From: Nitrospiraceae bacterium
GTDB taxonomy: Bacteria > Nitrospirota > Thermodesulfovibrionia > UBA6902
Length of the DNA stretch: 50,768 nt
Direction: 5' to 3'
NCBI GenBank assembly: GCA_003599025.1
Contig: QZIL01000058.1
Coordinates: 1 to 50,768, forward strand
The translations under genes were made by a program, and so were the position numbers. Positions 25,786 through 33,404 of the stretch are shown piece after piece. Positions within the stretch are counted from its first letter, which is position 1, and every line of letters starts with the position of its first letter. Under the pieces are notes generated by a model. The model saw only the letters and a program-made list of their open reading frames with translations. It was not told where the DNA came from and did not search any database.

Positions 25786-26130
25786 ATTAATTTAAAGAAA
25801 AGGGCAATAAAAGCAGCGGAGCTGGCAATTGACAGGAAGGCCGGCAACACCGTAATCCTCGAGTTAAAAGACCTCTCATCAATTGCAGATTATTTTGTGA
25901 TTTGTTCAGGGGACAATCCGGCGCAAATAAAGGCCATCGCGGAATCCATTGATGATTACTTTTCAAAGAAGAAGATAATTCCTCTTGGGAAAGAAGGGAT
26001 GGATTTTGCCCGCTGGGTTCTGATAGATTATGGCGATATAGTTATTCATATCTTCGACAGGGAAACACGGGCGTTCTATGATCTGGAAAAGTTCTGGATA
26101 GATGCCCCCAGGATACCGGTTGAGCAGTAA
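25786..26130 (+). CDS. rsfS: ribosomal silencing factor RsfS (no canonical start codon)
   Basis: The protein (about 114 residues) is RsfS/YbeB, which binds ribosomal protein uL14 and blocks subunit joining when nutrients are short. Diagnostic segments are LKDLSSIADYFVICSGD, IPLGKEGMDFARWVLIDYGDIVIHIF and REFYDLEKFW-like RAFYDLEKFWID. Homologues begin about 30 residues before the first GTG (25897), and that upstream sequence (NLKKRAIKAAELAI) is clearly conserved. Yet between the nadD stop and that region there is no ATG, GTG or TTG in frame. AGGGAG at 25768-25773 precedes ATA (25783) and ATT (25786), and I use ATT. A sequencing error or a true AUU/AUA start would both explain this. Confidence 0.8.
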   Translation: MNLKKRAIKAAELAIDRKAGNTVILELKDLSSIADYFVICSGDNPAQIKAIAESIDDYFSKKKIIPLGKEGMDFARWVLIDYGDIVIHIFDRETRAFYDLEKFWIDAPRIPVEQ

Positions 26131-26206
26131 AAAGAATGTTGCGTTGATGAATCAAGAAATCAGAATATAGATAAATATAATTTTTCAAGAATAGGAAATT
26201 AACGAT

Positions 26207-27544
26207 ATGGCGAAATTCACTGTTTTCTTATTAGTTATATTTCTTGGTGTGCTGAGCCTGCTTTCTTTCTTTAATAAAGAGACTGTTAACATAACTGTCT
26301 GGAACGGGGTAACGTTTGAAAACATCCCGGTCATTGCCGTGATTTTCATATCTGCAGCAGCAGGTATCATTTCTATGTTTCTTATCGCGGTGTTAAGGGA
26401 CGCCAGGCGGCATATAGACAACTGGCATATTCAGCGCAAACGCAAGAAGGAAGCTAAAGTGCTCGATTCCTTCTCAAAAGGGATGGAGGCATTTTTTGCT
26501 GCAAGATATGAAGAGGCTGCCGAGCTGTTTACCGGGGTCCTTGAACATGACCACACCAGTTTTAATACACTGTTAAGATTGGGGGACATTTCTTTTTACA
26601 GTACTGATTATGTCAAGGCTGAGGAATATTACCTGAAGGCAATGGATGTTAAACACAAGAGTATCGAGGTGCTGCTTTCACTTGAAAGGGTCGCTGAGGC
26701 GCAGCATAAATGGCCGGAGGCAATCGACTATCTGGACAAAATCCTTGATATTGACAGTGATAATGTTATGGTCCTGCGCAGGAAAAGGGACATTTATGAG
26801 CGAAGGAGGGAATGGGAAGATCTTGTTGATATCCAGCAGAAGATATTGAAGTGCAAGATGCCCTCTGAGAAGGAAAAAGATGAAAACCGTAAACTCCTCG
26901 GATACAAATATGAACTGGGTCGTTATTATGTTGAATCCGGGACTACAGACAAGGCGGTCAAGGTCCTCAAGAGCGTTATCAAAGCCGACAGTAATTTTAT
27001 AGCAGCATATATTGCTCTTGCAGATGCATATTTGAAAGACGGGGACAGCAAGGAAGCGCAGGACGTTCTTATGGAGGGTTACGAAGAAACATCTTCACTG
27101 GTCCTGCTTGTCCGGCTTGAAGACCATTTTATTGATGAAGGAGAGCCGGGGACGATTATTGATATTTATCAAAAAGCGATCCAGAAGGACCAGAAAGATC
27201 TGAGACTCCAGTTTTTCCTTGCGAAGCTTTACTACCGTCTTGAGATGATAGACTATGCAATGGAGACAATTGATGCCCTGGATGTTACGGCATTTGATTA
27301 TCCGGATTTGCATAAACTTCTTGGTAATATTTATGAACGGCGCTCTGAATACAAGAAAGCTGCCGATGAACTTAAGAAGGCATTAAGTGTTGATAAGCCG
27401 ATATTGGTCCCTTATTGCTGCTCTGAGTGCAACTATATTTCTAATGACTGGTCGGGCAGATGCCCTGAATGCAGGAAATGGAACACATTTATTCTCGATG
27501 TCAATGAAACCTGTAAGGTCCGTAAAAGACAGAGTAGTACTTGA
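26207..27544 (+). CDS. LapA-LapB fusion-like TPR protein with rubredoxin domain
   Basis: A 445-residue inner-membrane protein. Residues 1-70 look like LapA (DUF1049): two transmembrane segments around NKETVNITVWNGVTFENIPV, with a basic end. Residues about 85-400 are TPR repeats, and the C-terminus is a rubredoxin-like metal knuckle (C405/C408 and C419/C422: CSEC and CPEC). TPR plus rubredoxin is the LapB (YciM) architecture. In Escherichia coli LapA and LapB are separate, and LapB tunes lipopolysaccharide synthesis by controlling LpxC turnover. Here both seem to be in one chain. The last 41 bases overlap the next gene. Confidence 0.8.
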   Translation: MAKFTVFLLVIFLGVLSLLSFFNKETVNITVWNGVTFENIPVIAVIFISAAAGIISMFLIAVLRDARRHIDNWHIQRKRKKEAKVLDSFSKGMEAFFAARYEEAAELFTGVLEHDHTSFNTLLRLGDISFYSTDYVKAEEYYLKAMDVKHKSIEVLLSLERVAEAQHKWPEAIDYLDKILDIDSDNVMVLRRKRDIYERRREWEDLVDIQQKILKCKMPSEKEKDENRKLLGYKYELGRYYVESGTTDKAVKVLKSVIKADSNFIAAYIALADAYLKDGDSKEAQDVLMEGYEETSSLVLLVRLEDHFIDEGEPGTIIDIYQKAIQKDQKDLRLQFFLAKLYYRLEMIDYAMETIDALDVTAFDYPDLHKLLGNIYERRSEYKKAADELKKALSVDKPILVPYCCSECNYISNDWSGRCPECRKWNTFILDVNETCKVRKRQSST

Positions 27545-28145
27545 TACAAGCCTGTTTGTAAATCCTGAGGTTCGGAATGACTTCGGTAATTCGCCTACTG
27601 AAGCAATAAAAGGGTTTCTGGCTATTGCCGAGCAAATCCCGGAACTCGAATTCTACATGCCTTCTTCTGTATTCAGTGAACTGATGAATTTTGTAGACCA
27701 GAGAAGGGTCCCCGGCCGCTTTCTGGCTGTCCTGAAACAGAAGTCACCCAGTAAGCATGAACTCACCTGCCCCGCTTTCTTTTTGTATGAATTGATTGAA
27801 GACATAAGAGACAGGATCAATAAAGGCCTCAGGATTGCTGAAAAGGCTGTCAGAAATGCAGGAAAGACAGATGAAAAGGAACTCATTCAGGGGATGAGGA
27901 AGAGTTACAGGGAGGCCCTCAGGGAAGGGATAATAGACAGCAAGGAAGATGTGGACCTTATATTACTGGCAAAAGAGCTTGACGCCCTTCTTGTCACGGT
28001 AGACCACGGCGCGATAACCTGGGCTGAAAAACTGGGGATCAGATGGCTGCTTCCGACCAAGTTCAAGGATTATCTGTTAGGTTTTGTCGACACAGGAGAA
28101 ACAGATTTGAAGCCGACTTCAGTTAATCAAGCTTCCTCACAGTAA
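27504..28145 (+). CDS. RNA ligase partner protein, PIN-like domain
   Basis: A 213-residue protein matching the RNA ligase partner family (TIGR03875). It starts with the PIN-type first acidic strand RVVLDTSLFVNPEVR (D14), then FYMPSSVFSELMNF, a helical middle, and the acidic C-terminal strands SKEDVDLILLAKELDALLVTVDHGAITWA. These acidic residues would bind metal in a PIN nuclease. The family usually sits beside an archaeal-type RNA ligase gene, which is absent here. I chose the ATG at 27504; an ATG two codons upstream is equally possible. It overlaps the preceding gene in another frame. Confidence 0.75.
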   Translation: MKPVRSVKDRVVLDTSLFVNPEVRNDFGNSPTEAIKGFLAIAEQIPELEFYMPSSVFSELMNFVDQRRVPGRFLAVLKQKSPSKHELTCPAFFLYELIEDIRDRINKGLRIAEKAVRNAGKTDEKELIQGMRKSYREALREGIIDSKEDVDLILLAKELDALLVTVDHGAITWAEKLGIRWLLPTKFKDYLLGFVDTGETDLKPTSVNQASSQ

Positions 28146-28275
28146 ACAATATTATCTGTCTGACGGTTTTATCAGTATATACCCGGTCCTAACTTCAGGC
28201 TTCAGAGTTGTGTGCAGGGCGTCAGTGGCATCAACCTCTGCAAATATTTTAATAAGTAATTCAATATAGATACTT

Positions 28276-29166
28276 ATGAAAAACTTCATGATAATCCTGT
28301 TAATTATTATTGCATGTGTACTAACGACTGCATCAGCAGAAGAGCGGGCGTTTTTTTCAGGACGTACTGACATGGTTCTTGTCAAAGGTGGCTGCTTCAT
28401 GATGGGAGACATTTTCAGGGATATCCCGTCTAGCGAAAAACCCGTACACGAAGTATGTGTGGACGATTTCTATATTGGAAAGTATGAGGTCACTGTTGAG
28501 GAATTCAGGAAATTTATTAATGAAACGGGTTACAGAACAGAGGCTGAGACACAGGACGGCTGTCATAGCTGGATTGGAGAGGGAAAGGAGGAAAAGATAA
28601 AAGAGCATAACTGGAGTAATCCGGGCTTTCCCCAGACACCCGGAGACCCGGTTGTCTGCGTCAGCTGGAGTGATGCTCATAATTATATACAGTGGCTAAA
28701 CGGCAGGGAAGGCAGAAGCTACAGGCTTCTTACTGAGGCCGAGTGGGAGTATGCTGCAAGAAGTGGTGGAAAAGAATATCAATATAGCTGGGGTCCCGGG
28801 GCTCCATCCGGCAATGTTGCGGACGAGTCTGCAAAAGAAGAATTGTCAGGCCTGAGAATCTGGGAGGGATACCGGGACGGATATGCTTACACATCGCCAG
28901 TTGGAAGTTTCATGTCCAATGACCTGGGTATATCAGATATGTCAGGCAACGTATATGAATGGGTTTCAGACTGGCAGGTGAACGACTACTACTCAAATAG
29001 CCCCAGGAGAAATCCTGAAGGCCCTGCTAAAGGGAAATACAAGGTCCTTCGTGGAGGTGCATGGGACCTTCAGCCTGACACTGCAAGGACGACTAGCCGA
29101 TATTGGAATGAGCCCGGTGCCAGGGCGGTATGTATCGGCTTCAGGCTGGCCCATCCTGATAAATAG
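28276..29166 (+). CDS. formylglycine-generating-enzyme-like (SUMF1) secreted protein
   Basis: A 296-residue protein with a signal peptide (about 1-21, ending in SAEE) and one FGE-sulfatase domain. Family marks are MVLVKGGCFMMGD, YIGKYEVTVEEFRKFI, RLLTEAEWEYAARSGG, GNVYEWVSDW and the C-terminal VLRGGAWD with GFRLAH. Many members are not sulfatase-activating enzymes but use this C-type-lectin-like fold for binding. No sulfatase is nearby. It lies next to two DUF1566 genes with a related fold. Confidence 0.85.
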   Translation: MKNFMIILLIIIACVLTTASAEERAFFSGRTDMVLVKGGCFMMGDIFRDIPSSEKPVHEVCVDDFYIGKYEVTVEEFRKFINETGYRTEAETQDGCHSWIGEGKEEKIKEHNWSNPGFPQTPGDPVVCVSWSDAHNYIQWLNGREGRSYRLLTEAEWEYAARSGGKEYQYSWGPGAPSGNVADESAKEELSGLRIWEGYRDGYAYTSPVGSFMSNDLGISDMSGNVYEWVSDWQVNDYYSNSPRRNPEGPAKGKYKVLRGGAWDLQPDTARTTSRYWNEPGARAVCIGFRLAHPDK

Positions 29167-29283
29167 ACTATATATACATCTTGGAACATGCCCGTTCATT
29201 AAGATAGAGAACAGTGATACTTCAATTTCTGGACTAATCTCGCAATGCTCTTATTACCACTTACAATTATCCTGTAAAAAAAG

Positions 29284-29454
29284 CAGGTATCTACGGATCA
29301 GGCAGATTTCACTGATTTTATAAAAAGATTAACTCACTGTTACTTTTCACCTGATTGGTGAATATCTAATTAGCGCTTATGTCATTTATATCTGTGAAAC
29401 CTGCCCTTACGGCAGGCAGGTCTGTGGCTATAACTGCTTATGTCAGGATTATAA
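29284..29454. repeat. intergenic repeat, family C, copy 2 (inverted)
   Basis: The inverted relative of 22606-22780. It contains CATTTATATCTGTGAAA, then the palindrome CCTGCCCTTACGGCAGGCAG (from 29400), then TCTGTGGCTATAACTGC. The far arm (GATCAGGCAGATTTCACTGA) looks like a decayed copy of the element D arm. It fills the first half of the 574-bp gap 29167-29740. Confidence 0.6.
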
Positions 29455-29605
29455 AATTATTGTTAGTCAAAGATGTCAAATTGGCATTGTATAAATATAT
29501 TGAATGTCATTATGGCATATATAAACTTGTCACTCTAATGCTAACTTCCTGATTTATAATCAATCATCATTGGTATTTAATTTGCATTAATATGTTCAGT
29601 TAAAA

Positions 29606-29622
29606 TGTTAAATGATTTAACA
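29606..29622. promoter_or_regulatory. 17-bp perfect dyad upstream of the DUF1566 gene
   Basis: TGTTAAAT-G-ATTTAACA is a perfect inverted repeat about 120 bases before the start at 29741, within an AT-rich stretch (29455-29740) with no ORF. It could be an operator. I see no convincing sigma-70 or sigma-54 promoter beside it. Confidence 0.35.
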
Positions 29623-29740
29623 CTGCTGTTTTGAGATATTACATTTGAGAGATTACTACATCATTTATCTGACTAATTAGATAGTGTTGACTATAAATAC
29701 AACATAATCAAATTTGAAATAGATGACAAAGGAGAAGATA

Positions 29741-31297
29741 ATGATCGGGAAAATCGTGACTATAAGCATATGGATTTTGTTTTTGGCGGCAAACGGGTTT
29801 GCTGATGACGTGTCCATTGACAGCAGTGGTAACATTAGGACAGGAGTTGCTAATGCAAACGCTGAGCTTGAAGTTACAGGGGCCTCAGGTGAGGGCGGAA
29901 TATTGGGTTCAGCCAGTGGTACAGGGGCTTCAGGGGTATATGGAATAAACACAACATCCGGTAATTACGGTATATTGGGCTATGACAGCTATGGTGTTTT
30001 TGGGTTCAGCTCAAGCGGATGGGCAGGGTATTTTCAGGGTAATACGAGGGTAACAGGTAATCTGACTATTGATGGTTCTGTAATCGGGCCATCTATAGGA
30101 GACATTACAGGAGTGACTGCAGGAACAGGATTGACCGGTGGCGCAGCAGGGGGTAATGCAACGTTGAATGCTGACACGGCCTATCTTCAGAGGAGGGTCA
30201 GCAGTTCGTGCACAGTGGGCAGCAGTATTCGGGCAATTAATGAAGATGGAACCGTGGTGTGTGAGTCAGTTGGTGGCGGCACAGTTGCAGAGAGCGACCC
30301 GGAGGTCGGCAGCAACACGCTTAATTACGTTCCAAGATGGGACGGATCTGCGATGATAACAGGGTCGATATATGATAACGGTACAGTCGGTATCGGGAGC
30401 CAGAGTGATCTGAATTATAAATTATATGTATCAAGAACATCAGGTGACTTCGGTGCAGGGCGGGCAAGTATTTATGGCTATAGGTATGGGTCATCCGGTG
30501 TTGGACTTAACGGCGGGACAGGCTGGAGTTTATCAGGAGTTGATGCAGCTGTAAAGGGATTCAGCGACTGGGGCAATAATTATACAGCAGGAGTTGCCGG
30601 ATACAGTTATCTCGATTATGAGGACAGCGCTGCTGTAATCGGGGCCCACAATGATGGTAATCTTCGAGGCATGCTTGGTTATAAAGACAGAAATAATGAT
30701 CTTTGGGCAGGTTATTTTGAGGGGAACGTAAGGGTCAATGGAGCGTTAACTTTTCAGGACGGGTCAATACAGACAACAGCGGGAACTCAGGCATTATGCC
30801 TGCTGTACAGGTCGCTTGGCACTCATCCGCCTGCATTCTGTTTTTCACGGATGTCGGATACAGGGCAGACCGGTGACTTCACGGCTGTTTTTGGTGAGGA
30901 CTCAGACTACTCGATCTTACCTCCCTCATATAATGATAACGGCAACGGCACAGTGACAGACAATGTATCAGGCCTTATGTGGCAGAAAGAGGACAACAAT
31001 ACGACCTATAAATGGGCTGCTGCGCTCACCTATTGCGGTGACCTTGCTCTTGGAGGATACAGCGACTGGCGGCTGCCTGATGAATTTGAGCTGATGGGAA
31101 TTGTAGACTACGGGACGTATAATCCGTCAATAAATACAACCTATTTCCCGGGTACTGAAGCATCCGGATACTGGTCATCTACCCCATATGCAAATGACTC
31201 TTCCAGTGCATGGGACGTATATTTCTACTCCGGGGATGTCAGTTACTATTCCAAGTCAGGCAACTACTATGTCCGTTGTGTGCGTGGAGGACAGTAA
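29741..31297 (+). CDS. large DUF1566 (Lcl) domain surface protein with fibre-like N-terminus
   Basis: A 518-residue secreted protein. The signal peptide ends near GFADD. Residues about 25-350 are Gly/Ser/Thr-rich repeats resembling phage-tail-fibre or S74-type stalks (GVYGINTTSGNYGILGYD, TAGTGLTGGAAGGNATLN, GYFEGNVRVNGALTFQDGS). The last 115 residues are a DUF1566 C-type-lectin-like domain (NGTVTDNVSGLMWQKED, YSDWRLPDEFEL, SGYWSST) ending in YYVRCVRGG. The last 30 codons are dominated by NNY codons for Y, S, G, D and N. The ATG at 29741 has AAAGGAG at proper spacing; the ATG at 29723 does not. Confidence 0.8.
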   Translation: MIGKIVTISIWILFLAANGFADDVSIDSSGNIRTGVANANAELEVTGASGEGGILGSASGTGASGVYGINTTSGNYGILGYDSYGVFGFSSSGWAGYFQGNTRVTGNLTIDGSVIGPSIGDITGVTAGTGLTGGAAGGNATLNADTAYLQRRVSSSCTVGSSIRAINEDGTVVCESVGGGTVAESDPEVGSNTLNYVPRWDGSAMITGSIYDNGTVGIGSQSDLNYKLYVSRTSGDFGAGRASIYGYRYGSSGVGLNGGTGWSLSGVDAAVKGFSDWGNNYTAGVAGYSYLDYEDSAAVIGAHNDGNLRGMLGYKDRNNDLWAGYFEGNVRVNGALTFQDGSIQTTAGTQALCLLYRSLGTHPPAFCFSRMSDTGQTGDFTAVFGEDSDYSILPPSYNDNGNGTVTDNVSGLMWQKEDNNTTYKWAAALTYCGDLALGGYSDWRLPDEFELMGIVDYGTYNPSINTTYFPGTEASGYWSSTPYANDSSSAWDVYFYSGDVSYYSKSGNYYVRCVRGGQ

Positions 31298-31435
31298 TGC
31301 TGTTATAAATAAACCACTCTGTCTTCCTTGACTTCATTGCAGGGCACCTCTCCTGAAAATGGCAGCAGAGGGAGTCGGTGAGATTAATAAAAAACGATTC
31401 TGAATAAAATATATATATACTCAGAAGGAGGAGTT

Positions 31436-31876
31436 ATGATAGGGAAATCGATCACGCTTTTGCTGGCAGTTATTCTTTTCATTCCGTTTACGGTATTTGC
31501 GGACCGGTACACGGACAATGGCAATGACACGATAACAGACAATGTAACCGGTCTTATCTGGCAAAAGGAGGACGATAATACAACCTCTGCATGGGAGCAG
31601 GCAATTGCTGCTTGTGAGGGTCTTGACTTTGCAGGATACGACGACTGGCGACTGCCTAATATCAAGGAGCTCAGGTCCATTGTCGATAATTCAAGATACA
31701 GTCCTGCAATAGATACGACCTATTTCCCGAATACTGATGTTTCGTATTACTGGTCATCTACTACAGGAGCGAACAATGCGGCCTTAGCATGGTACGTGTA
31801 TTTCAGCTCCGGCAACCTCGGTTATGGCAATAAGTCAGACAGTTACTATGTAAGATGTGTGAGGGGTGGGGAGTGA
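31436..31876 (+). CDS. small DUF1566 (Lcl) domain secreted protein
   Basis: A 146-residue secreted protein that is a signal peptide (about 1-21, FTVFA end) plus one DUF1566 domain: DNGNDTITDNVTGLIWQKED, DDWRLPNIKELRSIVD, YYWSST and a terminal YYVRCVRGG. It is a paralogue of the C-terminal domain of the gene 138 bases upstream. The two tails differ almost only at codons ending in a pyrimidine. AAGGAGG upstream fixes the start. The function is probably binding at the cell surface; no ligand can be named. Confidence 0.85.
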   Translation: MIGKSITLLLAVILFIPFTVFADRYTDNGNDTITDNVTGLIWQKEDDNTTSAWEQAIAACEGLDFAGYDDWRLPNIKELRSIVDNSRYSPAIDTTYFPNTDVSYYWSSTTGANNAALAWYVYFSSGNLGYGNKSDSYYVRCVRGGE

Positions 31877-31881
31877 TCTCA

Positions 31882-33273
31882 TCAGGATTCCTGCATCCCG
31901 GCAAGGATTTGATCAGTTACCTTATAGGCGTTTTCTATGCAATCGTTTATGCCGATCCCTCTGTATGAATTGCCCGTCAGATACAGACCGGGATAGCCGG
32001 CAAGCCGATCATTAACAGTTTCCAGTATAGTGCTGTGTCCGAGGACATACTGGGGGATTGCCCTGTCCCACCTGTAGATATTGACCATTTCAGGGTCTCC
32101 TTTAAGACCCAGTATCGGATTTAGTTCATCAAAGACCGCGTTAATAAGTTTATTATTGTCAAAAGTCGCCATCTCAGGCGATCTGGCCCCGCCTATCATG
32201 GTCCTTAAAAGAACATGTCCCTCAGCTGCCCTGTTCGGGAAGATGCTTGAATCCCACAGAGATCCGAGGATATTACGGTCTTCCATATGAGGGATGAGGA
32301 AACCAAAACCATTCAGCGGATGTGATACCTGTTCCCTGCGGTATCCAAAGCAGACGACAGATACATGCGGATAGGGAATATCCGAAAGGGCCTTTGAAAG
32401 TTTCCTGTCAAAATCCTTGACTATATCTGCTGTTGCATATGCAGGTGAGGCGATAATCACTATATCTGCAGTATAGGTGTTGTCTGATGTGAAAAGCTGA
32501 TATGCATCACTGTCCCTGGTAATTCCGTATACCGAGACCCCGACATGCAGGTGTTTTCCCAGTCTCTCTGCAAGGGCATCAGTGATCGTCTGTGCGCCAT
32601 CGTAAAAAGATGTAAGCGTCCCTCCCGGTGCGACGGACACCTTTGCCGGTCCACCTTTATCTACTGATGATTTGGCTTCGGTCTTTTTCTGTCTGCGGAT
32701 TTTGATCATGGCCTTGATCAGACTCCCGTACTCCATTTCCAGTTCCTTTATACGGGGGAAGCAGTTCCTGATGCTCATCTTGTAAGGATCACCTGCATAA
32801 ATCCCGGAGACCATCGGATCAATAAGCTTATCGAGGGCCTCCTGACCGAGGCGACGGATTATAAAGCTGGCAACTGATTCGTCATCAGGTCCTTTTTCTG
32901 CATTTGGTTCGAATAGAAGTCGGAATTTCCCTCCCCAAGAAAGGAGATCAGATTTTAAAAAAGACAAAGGAGATTCAGGGAGGGCCTTTAACCTGCCTTC
33001 CGAAAAAATAAATCTTTTTTTGGAATTCTCATTGCTTCGAACAGGATCAAGTCCGAGATTGCTGCACAACTGGAGGGTTTTAGGTTTATTGTCGAGAAAT
33101 CCGTTCGGTCCTTTTTCACAGAGAAACCCGTTTGACCGGTCAGTCCATATTTTCCCACCCGGTCTGTCGTCAGCTTCAAAGACAAGGACATCCAGATCAG
33201 GTCTTCTGTTTAAGAGTAAATAGGCGGAAGTCAGGCCTGATATCCCGCCGCCTATAATTGCGATTCTTTTCAT
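31882..33273 (-). CDS. hemG: protoporphyrinogen oxidase (HemY type)
   Basis: A 463-residue FAD enzyme that oxidises protoporphyrinogen IX to protoporphyrin IX in haem synthesis. The FAD-binding start is IAIIGGGISGLTSAYLL with the second motif FEADDRPGGKIWTD. The C-terminus has GLYLTGNSYRGIGINDCIENAY, usual for the HemY-type oxidase (called hemG in many annotations; unrelated to the flavodoxin-like HemG of E. coli). hemH, the next step, lies on the same strand beyond one oppositely oriented gene. Demand for haem fits the multihaem cytochrome in this window. Confidence 0.92.
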   Translation of the reverse strand: MKRIAIIGGGISGLTSAYLLLNRRPDLDVLVFEADDRPGGKIWTDRSNGFLCEKGPNGFLDNKPKTLQLCSNLGLDPVRSNENSKKRFIFSEGRLKALPESPLSFLKSDLLSWGGKFRLLFEPNAEKGPDDESVASFIIRRLGQEALDKLIDPMVSGIYAGDPYKMSIRNCFPRIKELEMEYGSLIKAMIKIRRQKKTEAKSSVDKGGPAKVSVAPGGTLTSFYDGAQTITDALAERLGKHLHVGVSVYGITRDSDAYQLFTSDNTYTADIVIIASPAYATADIVKDFDRKLSKALSDIPYPHVSVVCFGYRREQVSHPLNGFGFLIPHMEDRNILGSLWDSSIFPNRAAEGHVLLRTMIGGARSPEMATFDNNKLINAVFDELNPILGLKGDPEMVNIYRWDRAIPQYVLGHSTILETVNDRLAGYPGLYLTGNSYRGIGINDCIENAYKVTDQILAGMQES

Positions 33274-33334
33274 TGAATCCCCCGCAGTCTTAGTATCCTA
33301 AAAATTAACATATGCTATAAAAATGTGCAATCAT

Positions 33335-33362
33335 TGAAGATATATATGTATGCGACCGATAA
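33335..33362 (+). promoter_or_regulatory. possible sigma-28 (FliA-type) promoter
   Basis: ACCGATAA at 33355-33362 matches the flagellar sigma-28 -10 (GCCGATAA) at seven of eight positions. TGAAGATA at 33335-33342, 12 bp upstream, is a weaker -35. The predicted start lies just before the AAGGAG site of the gene at 33405. Confidence 0.4.
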
Positions 33363-33404
33363 GATACTATCGACACCTTTTAATTCAGAAAAGGAGAATG
33401 AGCA

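Noticed and set aside
27387-27503. Longer start for the RNA-ligase-partner gene
   Set aside because: It would add about 39 residues that lie out of frame over the conserved rubredoxin end of the LapAB-like gene and do not resemble the family N-terminus.
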